Part shown: in pieces, positions 27,429 through 37,234 of the stretch | How the letters are laid out: every line of letters starts with the position of its first letter | Position numbering within the stretch: position 1 is the stretch's first letter | DNA from: CADEEN01 sp963783785 | GTDB taxonomy: Bacteria > Pseudomonadota > Gammaproteobacteria > Burkholderiales > Burkholderiaceae_C | NCBI GenBank assembly: GCA_963783785.1 | Contig: CAWAOQ010000012.1 | Coordinates: 1-64,000, forward strand | DNA: 64,000 nucleotides | Direction: 5' to 3' | Made by a program: the position numbers and the translations under genes | Notes under the pieces: generated by a model | Told to the model about the DNA's origin: nothing | What the model saw: only the letters and a program-made list of their open reading frames with translations | The model's database searches: none

Positions 27429-29034
27429 TGTCGACGCCGTAGAAGGAGTGACGCCCGAACGGGCTCAACTTGAAGTCGATCACTTCCTTGCGCACCGGCT
27501 TCAGCTGCACCGCGTGGGCGATCGTGAACCACGGCGCCTGCTCCTTGAACACCACCTGCGCCTGCATGTACAGCTTGGTGCGTTCGGCCGTGTCGCTGGT
27601 GACCTTGGCCTTCTGCACCAGATCCTCGAACGGCTTGTAGCACCACTTGGCGACGTTCGAGCCGTTGGTCTTGGCCGCGTCGCAGCCGAGCAGCGTGTGC
27701 AGGAAGTTGTCGGGGTCGCCGTTGTCGCCGGTCCAGCCGAGCATGCCGGTCTGGTGCTCGCCGTTTTGCATGCGCTTCCTGTACTCACCCCACTCGAAGC
27801 TCTTGATCTCGGCCTTGACGCCGACCTTGGCCAGGTCGCTCTGCATCAGCTCGGCGATGCGCTTGGCATTCGGGTTGTACGGCCGCTGCACCGGCATCGC
27901 CCACAGGTCGGTCTCGAAGCCGTTGGGGAAGCCCGCCTCGGCCAGCAGCTTCTTGGCCGCGGCCGGGTCGTACGGATCGTCCTTGATCGCGTCGTTGTAC
28001 GACCACTGCGTCGGCGGGATCGGGTTCTTGGCCGGCACGCCGGTGCTCAGGTACACCGCGTCGACGATCGCCTTCTTGTTGATCGCCATGTTGATGGCCT
28101 TGCGCACGCGCACGTCGTCGAACGGCTTCCTGGTGGTGTTGTAGGCCAGGTAGCCGACGTTCAGGCCCGGTTGCTCGAGGACCTGGATCTTCGGATCCTT
28201 GCGCATCGCGTCGAGGTCGGCCGGGTTGGGGTAGGGCATCACATGGCACTCGCCCTTTTGCAGCTTGGCCCAGCGCACCGAGGCGTCGGGCGTGATCGAG
28301 AACACCAGGTCGTCGATCTTGGCCTTGCCGCGGTAGAACTGCGGGTGCGCCTTGTAGCGGATGATCGCGTCCTTCTGGTACTGCACCAGGTAGAACGGGC
28401 CGGTGCCGATCGGCTCCTGGTCGATCTTCTCGGGCGTGCCGGCCTTCAGCATCGCGTCGGCATACTCCTTCGACTGCACGCCGGCGAATTCCATCGCGAA
28501 GGCCGACAGGAATGGCGCCTCGGGTTGGTTCAACGTGATCTTGACGGTGTAGTCGTCGACCTTCTGCACCGCCTTCAGCAGCTTGGGCATGCCCATGTCG
28601 CCGAAGTACGAGTGGTTCGGGCTGGTGACCTTGAAGTACGGGTTGTCTTCCTTCCACTGCCGCTCGATCATGAAGATGATGTCGTCGGCGTTCATGTCAC
28701 GCGTCGGCGTGAAGTTCTTGTTGCTGTGCCACTTCACCCCCTTGCGCAGGTTGAAGGTGTATTCCTTGCCATCGGGCGACACGGTCCAGCGCTCGGCCAG
28801 GCCGGGCACGACGGCGGTGCCGCCGCCTTCGAAATCGACCAGCCGGCTGTAGATCTGGCTGTTGGCGTCGAACGAGGTGCCGGTGGTGTTGACGCCGGGG
28901 TAGAAGTTTTCCGGGCTGCCCTCGGAGCAGTAGACCAGCGTCTTGGCCGTTGCCGGCGCCAGCGCGATCAGCGATGCCGCGCCGATCAGTGCCAAGGCCA
29001 TCTTGTGGCCGCGCCGTTGTGGGGTGCGTGTCAT
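27418..29034 (-). CDS. dppA: Dipeptide ABC transporter substrate-binding protein
   Basis: 538 residues with a signal peptide (KMALALIGAASLIALAPATA). The mature part begins KTLVYCSEGSPENFYPGVNTTG, very like DppA. It continues with YTFNLRKGVKWHSNKNFTPTRDMNADDI, LAYNTTRKPFDDVRVRKAI and GMLGWTGDNGDPDNF, the Gly-Asp-rich peptide-binding region. An AAAGGAGAT ribosome-binding site precedes the chosen ATG. It binds dipeptides (and possibly haem) in the periplasm. It is the last gene of a dppBCDFA operon, 32 bp after dppF. Confidence 0.92.
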   Translation of the reverse strand: MTRTPQRRGHKMALALIGAASLIALAPATAKTLVYCSEGSPENFYPGVNTTGTSFDANSQIYSRLVDFEGGGTAVVPGLAERWTVSPDGKEYTFNLRKGVKWHSNKNFTPTRDMNADDIIFMIERQWKEDNPYFKVTSPNHSYFGDMGMPKLLKAVQKVDDYTVKITLNQPEAPFLSAFAMEFAGVQSKEYADAMLKAGTPEKIDQEPIGTGPFYLVQYQKDAIIRYKAHPQFYRGKAKIDDLVFSITPDASVRWAKLQKGECHVMPYPNPADLDAMRKDPKIQVLEQPGLNVGYLAYNTTRKPFDDVRVRKAINMAINKKAIVDAVYLSTGVPAKNPIPPTQWSYNDAIKDDPYDPAAAKKLLAEAGFPNGFETDLWAMPVQRPYNPNAKRIAELMQSDLAKVGVKAEIKSFEWGEYRKRMQNGEHQTGMLGWTGDNGDPDNFLHTLLGCDAAKTNGSNVAKWCYKPFEDLVQKAKVTSDTAERTKLYMQAQVVFKEQAPWFTIAHAVQLKPVRKEVIDFKLSPFGRHSFYGVDIKE

Positions 29035-29066
29035 GGGAGCATCTCCTTTCGGGTGAATGTTGGTCG

Positions 29067-30086
29067 TCAAACGGGCAGTGTAAGTCGCTCGGCTTCGTGG
29101 CACGCCACCTGGCGGGTGTCGATCAGGCGCAGCACCGGGCGCTCGGCGCGGCAGCGGTCGGTGGCGTGCGGGCAGCGGGTGGAAAACACGCAGCCGGCGG
29201 GCGGGGCGAGCGGCGAGGGCAGCTCGCCCTTGAGCACCGTGCGCGGCACCGCCGGGTGGCCGGTCGCCAAGCCCACCAGCCCTGGCGTCGACGCCAGCAG
29301 CGCGCGCGTGTAGGGGTGCAGCGGGCGCGCGAAGATGGTCTTCTTGTCGCCCTGCTCGACCGCCAGGCCGAGGTACATCACCATCACGTCGTGCGCGATG
29401 TGGCGCACCACGCCCAGGTCGTGCGAGATGAACAGGTAGGCCAGGCCGAGTTCCTGCTGCAGGTCGGCCAGCAGGTTGAGCACCTGGGCCTGGATCGAGA
29501 CGTCGAGTGCCGACACCGGCTCGTCGGCGACCACCAGTGCCGGTTCCAGCATCAGCGCGCGGGCGATCGCGATGCGCTGGCGCTGGCCGCCCGAGAACAT
29601 GTGCGGGTAGCGGTCATAGTGTTCGGGCCGCAGGCCGACCTTGGCCAGGATCGCGCGCGCCTTTGCGGCCCGCTCGGCCGCGTCGAGCGCCGTGTTGATC
29701 TCCAGCGGTGCTTCGAGGATCGCGCCGATCTTCTTGCGCGGGTTGAGCGACGCATAGGGGTTCTGGAACACCATCTGCACCGAGCGGCGCAGGGCCTTGC
29801 GCTGCTCGGGCGTGGCCTGCGCGGCATCGGTGCCGCCGAGCCGCAGCGAACCGCCGGTCGGCAGTTCGACCAGCGACACCATGCGTGCCAGCGTCGACTT
29901 GCCGCAGCCCGACTCGCCGACCACCGCCAGCGTCCGGCCCGGCTGCAGCGTGAAGCTGACGCCGCCCACCGCGTGCAGCCGCGCCGGCTCGCGGAACAGG
30001 CCGCGCCCGATGCGGTAGACCTGCTGCAGATCGCGGGCCTCTGCGACCGGCGTCGTCCCTGCCGGCGTCACCGCCGCCGCCGTCAT
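29067..30086 (-). CDS. dppF: Dipeptide ABC transporter ATP-binding protein DppF
   Basis: 339 residues. Walker A is GESGCGKST, the Q-loop segment is VFQNPYASLNPR, the signature motif is FSGGQRQRIAIARAL and Walker B is VVADEPVSALDVS. The oligopeptide-transporter C-terminal extension includes the cysteine cluster CVFSTRCPHATDRC, probably an iron-sulfur or zinc site of the Opp/Dpp family. The start MTAAAVTP at 30086 overlaps dppD by four bases (ATGA). It powers peptide import with DppD. Confidence 0.92.
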   Translation of the reverse strand: MTAAAVTPAGTTPVAEARDLQQVYRIGRGLFREPARLHAVGGVSFTLQPGRTLAVVGESGCGKSTLARMVSLVELPTGGSLRLGGTDAAQATPEQRKALRRSVQMVFQNPYASLNPRKKIGAILEAPLEINTALDAAERAAKARAILAKVGLRPEHYDRYPHMFSGGQRQRIAIARALMLEPALVVADEPVSALDVSIQAQVLNLLADLQQELGLAYLFISHDLGVVRHIAHDVMVMYLGLAVEQGDKKTIFARPLHPYTRALLASTPGLVGLATGHPAVPRTVLKGELPSPLAPPAGCVFSTRCPHATDRCRAERPVLRLIDTRQVACHEAERLTLPV

Positions 30087-31081
30087 GACGCGACCTCGGC
30101 GCTCGCCGGCACGGCCGCGGCCTCGACCAGCGGGTGATGGCAGCGCACGCGGCCGCCCGGCAGCTCGCGCAGTCGCGGCGGCTGCGCCTGGCACAGGCCA
30201 TCGGCGTACGCGCAGCGCGGCGCGAACAGGCAGCCGCCGGGCCGGTCGTGCAGCCCCGGCACCATGCCGGCGATGGTGGCCAGCCGACCTTCACCATCGC
30301 TGCGCTCGGGCAGCGCGGCCAGCAGCGCCTGCGCATAGGGGTGGCGCGGCGCACTGAAGAGCCCTTGCGCGGCCTGCTCTTCGGCGACCTGGCCGGCGTA
30401 CATGACGACCACGCGCTGCGCCATTTCCGCCACCACGCCCATGTTGTGGCTGATCAGCACCAGCGCCATGCCGCGCTCGCGCTGCAGGCTGCGCAGCAGG
30501 TCGAGGATCTGGGCCTGGATCGTCACGTCCAGCGCGGTGGTCGGCTCGTCGGCGATCAGCAGTTTCGGGTTGCAGGCGATCGCCATCGCGATCATCACGC
30601 GCTGGCTCATGCCGCCCGACAGCTGGTGCGGGAAGGCCGCCAGGCGCGTCTCCGGCGCCGGGATGCCGACCTGCTCGAGCAGCTCGATGCTGCGCTTGCG
30701 CGCGGCGCGGGCATCGAGCTTGAGGTGCAGCTTCAGCGTTTCGGCGAGCTGGAAGCCGACCGTGAAGCACGGGTTCAGGCTGGTGGTCGGATCCTGGAAG
30801 ATCATCGCCACGTCCTTGCCGACGAGGCGATTGCGCTGGCGCGCCGGCAGGTCCAGCAGGTCGTGGCCGTCGAAGCGCAGGCGCTCGGCGCGCACGTGGC
30901 CGGGAAAGGGCACCAGCCCCATCAGCGCCATCATCGCCACGCTCTTGCCCGAGCCCGACTCGCCGACGATGCCCAGCACTTCACCGGCTTCGAGCGACAG
31001 GCTGACGCCGTCGACCGCATGCAGCACGCCCTGGCGGGTCGGGAAGTCGACCGAGAGATCGGCGATGTCGAGCAGGGCCAT
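30083..31081 (-). CDS. dppD: Dipeptide ABC transporter ATP-binding protein DppD
   Basis: 332 residues. Walker A is GESGSGKS, the Q-loop segment is IFQDPTTSLNPCF, the signature is LSGGMSQRVMIAMAIA and Walker B is LLIADEPTTALDVT. The C-terminal segment has the cysteine motif CLFAPRCAYADGLC. It pairs with DppF as the two ATPases of the peptide importer. The gap to dppC is 17 bp. Confidence 0.92.
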   Translation of the reverse strand: MALLDIADLSVDFPTRQGVLHAVDGVSLSLEAGEVLGIVGESGSGKSVAMMALMGLVPFPGHVRAERLRFDGHDLLDLPARQRNRLVGKDVAMIFQDPTTSLNPCFTVGFQLAETLKLHLKLDARAARKRSIELLEQVGIPAPETRLAAFPHQLSGGMSQRVMIAMAIACNPKLLIADEPTTALDVTIQAQILDLLRSLQRERGMALVLISHNMGVVAEMAQRVVVMYAGQVAEEQAAQGLFSAPRHPYAQALLAALPERSDGEGRLATIAGMVPGLHDRPGGCLFAPRCAYADGLCQAQPPRLRELPGGRVRCHHPLVEAAAVPASAEVAS

Positions 31082-31098
31082 GGCAGCGTCGCTCGCCG

Positions 31099-32007
31099 TC
31101 AGCGTTTGAGCTTGGGGTCGAGCGCATCGCGCAGCCCGTCGCCCAGCAGGTTGAAGGCCAGCACGGTCACCAGGATCATCAGGCCGGGGAAGGTCACGAC
31201 CCACCACGCGCGCAGCACGAACTCGCGGGCGTCGGCCAGCATCGTGCCCCACTCGGGTGAGGGCGGCTGGGCGCCCAGGCCGAGGAAGCCGAGCGCCGCG
31301 GCGTCGAGGATCGCCGTCGAGATGCCCAGCGAGGCCTGCACGATCAGCGGTGCGGTGCAATTGGGCAGCACCTCGTTGAACATCAGCCGCAGGTGGCTGG
31401 CGCCGTTCATGCGCGCGGCGGTGACGTAGTCCTTGCCGGTCTCGGCGATCACCGCGGCGCGCGCGATGCGCACGTAGTGCGGCAACACCACCACCGCCAC
31501 CGCCAGCATCGCGTTCATCAGCCCCGGCCCGAGGATCGCGACGATCACGATCGCCAGCAGCAGGCTCGGCAGCGTCAGGATGATGTCCATCAAGCGCATC
31601 ACCGCGATCTCGTAGAGACCGCGGAAGTAGCCCGCGGTCAGCCCGAGCACGGTGCCCACCAGCACCGACAGCGCCACCACCGCCAGGCCGATCACCAGCG
31701 ACAGCCGTGCGCCGTGGATCAGCCGCGACAGGATGTCGCGACCGATCGCGTCGGTGCCGAGCAGGAAGGCTGTCGAACCCCCGTCCTGCCACACCGGCGG
31801 GCGCAGGAAGGCGGTGTTGTCGATGCGGTCGGGCGCGTAGGGCGCGATCAGCGGCGCGAACAGCGCCACCAGCAGCACGGCAACGACGATCGCCAGCCCG
31901 GCCACCGCGCCGCGGTTGGCGCTGAAGTAGCCCCAGAACTCGCGCAGCGGCTGCGGCGGGGGCAGCTCGGTGGCGGCGACGGTGGCTGTAGCGGCCGCGG
32001 TGTTCAT
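31099..32007 (-). CDS. dppC: Dipeptide ABC transporter permease DppC
   Basis: 302 residues with about six transmembrane helices. The cytoplasmic coupling (EAA) loop reads YVTAARMNGASHLRLMFNEVLPNC, and GLGAQPPSPEWGTMLADAR is characteristic of Dpp/OppC permeases. The N-terminal extension of about 20 residues is Ala/Thr-rich. It overlaps dppB by four bases (ATGA) and forms the membrane channel with it. Confidence 0.92.
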   Translation of the reverse strand: MNTAAATATVAATELPPPQPLREFWGYFSANRGAVAGLAIVVAVLLVALFAPLIAPYAPDRIDNTAFLRPPVWQDGGSTAFLLGTDAIGRDILSRLIHGARLSLVIGLAVVALSVLVGTVLGLTAGYFRGLYEIAVMRLMDIILTLPSLLLAIVIVAILGPGLMNAMLAVAVVVLPHYVRIARAAVIAETGKDYVTAARMNGASHLRLMFNEVLPNCTAPLIVQASLGISTAILDAAALGFLGLGAQPPSPEWGTMLADAREFVLRAWWVVTFPGLMILVTVLAFNLLGDGLRDALDPKLKR

Positions 32008-33014
32008 TTCTGGTGCCGGATGCGCGGGTTGATGATGCCGTAGACGATGTCGACCAGCAGATTGACCGCCATCACCATCGCACCGAGCAGCAGCATGCCG
32101 CCTTGCAGCACGGCGTAGTCGCGCCGGCTGATGGCCTCGATCAGCCACTTGCCGACGCCGGGCCAGGAGAAGATCGTCTCGGTCAGGATGGCGCCGGTGA
32201 ACAGCACGCCGACCTGCAGCCCGATCACCGTGACGACCGGGATCAGGGCATTGCGCAACGCGTGCAGTCCGACCACGCGCACTGGCGACAGCCCCTTGGC
32301 GCGGGCCGTGCGGATGTAGTCCTCGCCGAGCACCTCGAGCATCGCCGAGCGCGTCATGCGCGCGATCACCGCCAGCGGGTTGGTGCCGAGCACGATCGCC
32401 GGCAGCACCAGGTGGCCCAGCGCCGACCAGAAAGCGCCCTTGTCGCCGGCGCGCAGGCTGTCGATCAGCAGGAAGCCGGTGACCGGCTCGATGAAGTACT
32501 TGACGTCGATGCGACCCGACACCGGCGTCAGGTCGAGCTTGACCGAGAACAGCAGGATCAGCAGCAAGCCCCACCAGAAGATCGGCATCGAGTAGCCGGT
32601 CAGCGACAGCCCCATCACGCCGTGGTCGAACACCGAGTTGCGCCGCACCGCGGCGAGGATGCCGGCGGGGATGCCGATCACCAGCGCGAACACGATCGCG
32701 CACAGGCCCAATTCGATCGTCGCCGGAAACAGCGCCAGGAACTCCTGCAACACCGGGGTCTGCGTGACGATCGACTTGCCCAGGTCGCCGTGCAGCACGC
32801 GGCCGATGTAGATGCCGTACTGCACCAGCACCGGCCGGTCCAGGCCGTATTCCTTGAGCAGCGCGGCGTGCCGCGCCGGGTCGATGCCGCGCTCGCCGGC
32901 CAGGGTCTCGATCGGATCGCCCGGCACCAGTCGAATCAACAGGAATGCCACCAGCGTCATGCCCAGAAAGATGGGCACGATCAGGCTCAGGCGGGTCAGG
33001 ATGAAGCGCAGCAA
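32004..33014 (-). CDS. dppB: Dipeptide ABC transporter permease DppB
   Basis: 336 residues, with the family start MLRFILTRLSLIVPIFLGMTLVAF and the segment RLVPGDPIETLAGERG. The coupling loop reads YIRTARAKGLSPVRVVGLHALRNAL, followed by IFSWPGVGKWLIEAI. It has about six transmembrane helices. It is the first gene of the operon, and its promoter must lie in the 132-bp gap to the divergent helicase gene. Confidence 0.93.
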   Translation of the reverse strand: MLRFILTRLSLIVPIFLGMTLVAFLLIRLVPGDPIETLAGERGIDPARHAALLKEYGLDRPVLVQYGIYIGRVLHGDLGKSIVTQTPVLQEFLALFPATIELGLCAIVFALVIGIPAGILAAVRRNSVFDHGVMGLSLTGYSMPIFWWGLLLILLFSVKLDLTPVSGRIDVKYFIEPVTGFLLIDSLRAGDKGAFWSALGHLVLPAIVLGTNPLAVIARMTRSAMLEVLGEDYIRTARAKGLSPVRVVGLHALRNALIPVVTVIGLQVGVLFTGAILTETIFSWPGVGKWLIEAISRRDYAVLQGGMLLLGAMVMAVNLLVDIVYGIINPRIRHQK

Positions 33015-33146
33015 GACGGGGCAATCGGCAGTGCGGGTGCGGTGCGGACTCTAGCGCACCGTGGCGGCGCCACCGCGGGCCAAGAGGGCAGTGGCCATTG
33101 CAGCGCAACGCAGAATGCGCCTTCCCTTCAGCAGCGACACAGACCC

Positions 33147-35639
33147 GTGGCGACCCGACCCGACCCCGCAGCGCCGCACGACGTGCCAGTGCCGGACGCG
33201 CCCGCATGGTTTGCATCGCGCGGCTGGACCCCGTTTGCATTCCAGCGCCAGGTCTGGGCCGCGATGGCCGCTGGCGAGAGTGGCCTGTTGCACGCCACCA
33301 CCGGCAGCGGCAAGACCTATGCGGTGTGGTTTGGCGCGCTGCAGCGTGCCGCCGCGCTGGGGCTGCCGCTGGCCGGGCGAAGCGCGCCGCCATTGGGCGT
33401 CTTGTGGCTCACGCCGATGCGGGCGCTCGCCGCCGACACCACCCATGCGATCGGGCTGCCGCTGCCCGACATCGCGCCCGCATGGACCGTTGGGCAACGC
33501 ACCGGCGACACCGCCAGCGCCGAACGCGCGCGGCAGGACAAGCGGCTGCCGACGGTGCTGGTGACGACACCCGAGTCGCTGTCGCTGCTGCTGACGCGCG
33601 AACACGCGTCGCGCGAGCTGGCCGGTGTGCACACCGTGATCGTCGACGAATGGCACGAGCTGATCGGCAACAAGCGTGGCGTGCAGGTGCAGCTGGCGCT
33701 GGCGCGGCTGAAGCGCTGGAACCCGAGGCTCGCGGTCTGGGGTCTGTCGGCGACGCTCGGCAACCTCGACGAAGCGATGGCCACGCTGTGCGGCCCGGCG
33801 GCACGGCTGGTGCAGGGCCGGGTCGACAAGGCGCTGGTCATCGACACCCTGCTGCCGCGCGACCCGGGCCGCTTTTCATGGGGCGGCCACCTCGGTGCGC
33901 AGATGCAGCAACCGGTGGTCGAGGAGATCGAGCGATCGACGGGAACCACGCTGGTCTTCACCAACGTGCGCTCGCAGGCCGAGATCTGGTACCAGCTGCT
34001 GCTCGCGGCGCGGCCCGAGTGGGCCGGGCAGATCGCGCTGCACCACGGCTCGCTCGACAAGAGCGTGCGCGAGTGGGTCGAGCGCGGTCTGAAGGACGGC
34101 TCGCTGCGCGCGGTGGTCGCCACGTCGAGCCTGGATCTCGGCGTCGACTTCCTGCCGGTCGAACGGGTGCTGCAGATCGGCAGCGCCAAGGGCGTCGCGC
34201 GCCTGCTGCAACGCGCCGGCCGCAGCGGCCACGCGCCGGGGCGGGCCAGCCGCGTCACGCTGGTGCCGACCAACACGCTGGAACTCGTCGAGGCCGCGGC
34301 CGCGCGCCGTGCGGCGCTGGCCGGACAGGTCGAGTCGCGCGCCTCGCCCGCCAAGCCGCTCGATGTGCTGGTGCAGCACCTGGTCACGGTCGCCCTCGGC
34401 GGTGGCTTCGATGCCGACGCGCTGTTCGACGAGGTCAAGACGGCTCGTGCCTACCGCGATCTGACGCGCGACGAGTTCGACTGGGCGCTGGCCTTCGTCG
34501 AGCGCGGCGGCGACAGCCTGGGCGCCTATCCGCAGTACCACCGTGTCGTGCGCAGCGAGGAGGGCGTGTTCCGTGTTGCCGACCGCGGCATCGCACTGCG
34601 CCACCGGCTGCAGGTCGGCACCATCGTCAGCGACGCGGCAATGCAGGTGGCCTGGCTGACGGGCGGCCGCCTGGGCAGCATCGAAGAGAGCTTCATCGCC
34701 CGGCTCAAGCCGGGCGATTGCTTCGTCTTCTCCGGCCGCGTGCTCGAGCTCGTGCGCACGCAGGACATGACGGCCTACGTCAGGAAGGCCAGCAAGGACA
34801 AGGGCATCGTGCCGGCGTGGGGTGGCACCAAGATGGCGCTGTCGGAGTCGATGACCGATGCGGTGATGGCGCTGCTGCACCACGCGTCACAGGGCAATTG
34901 TCAGGAGCCCGAGATGCAGGCCGCGCAACCGATGCTGGCGGCGCAACAGCGGCTGTCGCAATTGCCGCGACCGGGCGTGCTGTTGATCGAGCGCTACCGA
35001 TCCCGCGAAGGCCACCATCTGTTTCTCTATCCGTTCGGGGGCCGCAATGTGCACAGCGGCCTGGCGCAACTGCTGGCCTGGCGGCTGGCACGCGCCCAGC
35101 CCAACACCTTCTCGCTGTCGGTCAACGATTTCGGCCTCGAGTTGCTGTCGGTGCAGCCGGTCGATGCAGCACCGCTGCTCGACGGCAGCGTATTCAGTGG
35201 GCAGGCCCTGCTGCCCGACGTGCTGGCCAGCCTGAACTCGGGCGCGCTGGCACAGCGACGTTTTCGCGAGATCGCCCGCGTGGCGGGCCTGGTCTTCGGC
35301 GGCTACCCCGGCGCGCCAAAGAGCATGAAGCAAGTGCAGGCGTCTTCCGGCCTGTTCTGGGAAGTCTTTCGCAAGTACGACGCCGGCAATCGCCTGCTCA
35401 CGCAGGCCGAGAACGAGGTATTGGGACAGGAACTCGAGCTCTCGCGCCTGGCCGACACGCTGCGGCGCATGGCCGCGCAACGCGTTGCCTTCGTCGAACT
35501 CGAGGTGCCGAGCCCGTTCGCGCTGCCGTTGATGGTCGAGCGCTTTCGCGAGCAACTGTCGACCGAGAAGCTGTCGGATCGACTGGCCCGGATCCTGGCC
35601 GACGCCGCGGCAGTGCTCGATCAGGCAGAGCAACGCTGA
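33147..35639 (+). CDS. Ligase-associated Lhr-type DEXH-box DNA helicase
   Basis: 830 residues from the GTG at 33147. Superfamily 2 motifs are present: Q-type motif FAFQRQVW, Walker A TTGSGKT, motif II DEWHE, motif III SATLGNL, TSSLDLGVDF, and motif VI QRAGRSGHAPG. The long C-terminal half (from about 430) is the Lhr-core winged-helix and DUF4145-like region, which ends the bacterial ligase-associated helicases. In many bacteria this gene is grouped with an ATP-dependent DNA ligase and a metallo-beta-lactamase exonuclease for repair; neither partner is next to it here. The start is set by the loss of family similarity upstream. Confidence 0.85.
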   Translation: MATRPDPAAPHDVPVPDAPAWFASRGWTPFAFQRQVWAAMAAGESGLLHATTGSGKTYAVWFGALQRAAALGLPLAGRSAPPLGVLWLTPMRALAADTTHAIGLPLPDIAPAWTVGQRTGDTASAERARQDKRLPTVLVTTPESLSLLLTREHASRELAGVHTVIVDEWHELIGNKRGVQVQLALARLKRWNPRLAVWGLSATLGNLDEAMATLCGPAARLVQGRVDKALVIDTLLPRDPGRFSWGGHLGAQMQQPVVEEIERSTGTTLVFTNVRSQAEIWYQLLLAARPEWAGQIALHHGSLDKSVREWVERGLKDGSLRAVVATSSLDLGVDFLPVERVLQIGSAKGVARLLQRAGRSGHAPGRASRVTLVPTNTLELVEAAAARRAALAGQVESRASPAKPLDVLVQHLVTVALGGGFDADALFDEVKTARAYRDLTRDEFDWALAFVERGGDSLGAYPQYHRVVRSEEGVFRVADRGIALRHRLQVGTIVSDAAMQVAWLTGGRLGSIEESFIARLKPGDCFVFSGRVLELVRTQDMTAYVRKASKDKGIVPAWGGTKMALSESMTDAVMALLHHASQGNCQEPEMQAAQPMLAAQQRLSQLPRPGVLLIERYRSREGHHLFLYPFGGRNVHSGLAQLLAWRLARAQPNTFSLSVNDFGLELLSVQPVDAAPLLDGSVFSGQALLPDVLASLNSGALAQRRFREIARVAGLVFGGYPGAPKSMKQVQASSGLFWEVFRKYDAGNRLLTQAENEVLGQELELSRLADTLRRMAAQRVAFVELEVPSPFALPLMVERFREQLSTEKLSDRLARILADAAAVLDQAEQR

Positions 35640-35673
35640 TCGCCCAGGCACTGGCGCCCGTTCCGCGAGGGCG

Positions 35674-37179
35674 CTATGCCATGACGCGTTCGAACAGGGT
35701 CACGCGGTTGCGGCCGGCCTCCTTGGACTGGTACAGCGCCTGGTCGGCCTGGTCGATCAGTTCCTCCAGCGATATGGCGCCCATGACCTGCGTCGAGAGA
35801 CCGAAGCTGGAAGTGATCGTCCGCATATCGGCCACGCGGATCGTCTGGCTGGCATGCGCCTCGATCTGGGCACGCAAGCGTTCGGTGATCTCGAGGGCCA
35901 CTTCCGGCGTCGTGTCCGGCAAGATGATGCAGAACTCCTCGCCGCCGTAGCGGCACAGGATGTCTTGTTGGCGCAGTCCGGTGGACAAGGTCTTGGCCAC
36001 GGCTCGAAGGACCTGGTCGCCCACGGCGTGGCCATAGAGGTCGTTGAACTGCTTGAAGTGGTCGATGTCGGCCATCACGCAGCAGATGCGTCTGCTGCGG
36101 CGGGCTGCCTCGAATGCGGATTGCGCAGACTCGAAGAATGCGCGGCGATTGAGACACCCGGTCAGGGAATCGCGGGTCGCGAGCCGGCGCAACTCGAGGT
36201 TCTGTTCCTCGATGTGCTGGCGCGACTGCTGCAGCTTGGACAGCGTGAGGCGCAACTCGTCATTGGCCAGGTGCACGGCAGTGACGTCGTCGAAGGTGAC
36301 CATGCAGCCGCGTGCGTGTCCCTTGTTGTCCGCGATCGGCGCGCTGGTCACCAGCAGCTGAGTCGCCGGGCCCTCGGCTTGAGGCAAGGCGAGTGGTTCG
36401 CTGTTCACCGTTGCCGCGGATTGCAGTGTTCTGGCCCAAGGTGCGGGCTGGTCGGGGTTGCGGCCGGCCCCGAGCCATGCCAGCCCATCGATGTGCTGAC
36501 CGTTGAGATCGCTGTTCGCCTGTGGGTGCAGACGCCGAAACGCCGCGTTGGCGAGCACGATGCGAGCCTGCTGGTCGAGGATCACGACGCCTTCGGTCAA
36601 GGTGTCGAAGGCCTTGCGGACACGGTCGGGCACCGATGCCGACGGGTTGAGGAACTGCATCGCGCGGCGCAGGTAGGCATAGGCGAGGAGGAAGCCGCCG
36701 AAGGCGAGCACCGTCAACAGTTGCACTGCGGGCTCCTTGAGCCAGACCATCATGGTCGTCGGCGCAGCGGCAAACATCACTTCCACTTCACCCCAGGGTT
36801 GTTGCGCGGCAAGAATGGGGATGCGCAATTGGTTGGCGGTGGATGCCTCGCCAACGGCGCGTGTCTTGCCGGCCTCACCTCGCTGCAGCAGCAGCGAGCC
36901 GTCGCTTCGGCGCACGTTGATGGCGCGGATGTCGGGGTCACGTGCCAGCACCTGCTGGATCGTCTTGCCCACCATCGCCTCTTCGCCAGACTCCAGCAAG
37001 CTGGTGATCTGGATCGCCAGGTTCGCGGCCACCCGCTGCCGGGCCTGGCGCTCGGCCTGGCTGCGGCTCGGCACGGCGTCGAGCACGAAGTCCGCAACCA
37101 GCACCAGGCTGATCAGCAGGCTGATCAAGCCCAGGCTGACGCGTGCGATCGGCCCCAGCCGCATGGATTGGACGTTCAT
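35674..37179 (-). CDS. Membrane-anchored PAS-GGDEF diguanylate cyclase
   Basis: 501 residues. Two transmembrane helices (about 12-33 and 148-168) enclose a periplasmic sensor with LLESGEEAMVGKTIQQVLARDPDIRAINV. A PAS-like domain (about 185-300) and a coiled-coil linker follow, then a GGDEF domain with DSLTGCLNRRAF and the active-site motif GGEEF at 412-416, an intact variant. It makes c-di-GMP from two GTP. The gene ends at 35674 and begins 55 bp downstream of the giant surface-protein gene on the same strand, so it may be co-transcribed with the secretion cluster. Confidence 0.88.
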   Translation of the reverse strand: MNVQSMRLGPIARVSLGLISLLISLVLVADFVLDAVPSRSQAERQARQRVAANLAIQITSLLESGEEAMVGKTIQQVLARDPDIRAINVRRSDGSLLLQRGEAGKTRAVGEASTANQLRIPILAAQQPWGEVEVMFAAAPTTMMVWLKEPAVQLLTVLAFGGFLLAYAYLRRAMQFLNPSASVPDRVRKAFDTLTEGVVILDQQARIVLANAAFRRLHPQANSDLNGQHIDGLAWLGAGRNPDQPAPWARTLQSAATVNSEPLALPQAEGPATQLLVTSAPIADNKGHARGCMVTFDDVTAVHLANDELRLTLSKLQQSRQHIEEQNLELRRLATRDSLTGCLNRRAFFESAQSAFEAARRSRRICCVMADIDHFKQFNDLYGHAVGDQVLRAVAKTLSTGLRQQDILCRYGGEEFCIILPDTTPEVALEITERLRAQIEAHASQTIRVADMRTITSSFGLSTQVMGAISLEELIDQADQALYQSKEAGRNRVTLFERVMA

Positions 37180-37234
37180 CAGGCCACCTCTGTGCTGTGC
37201 ACCGTGGTTTCACAATTGGGGCGGCCCGGCGTGC

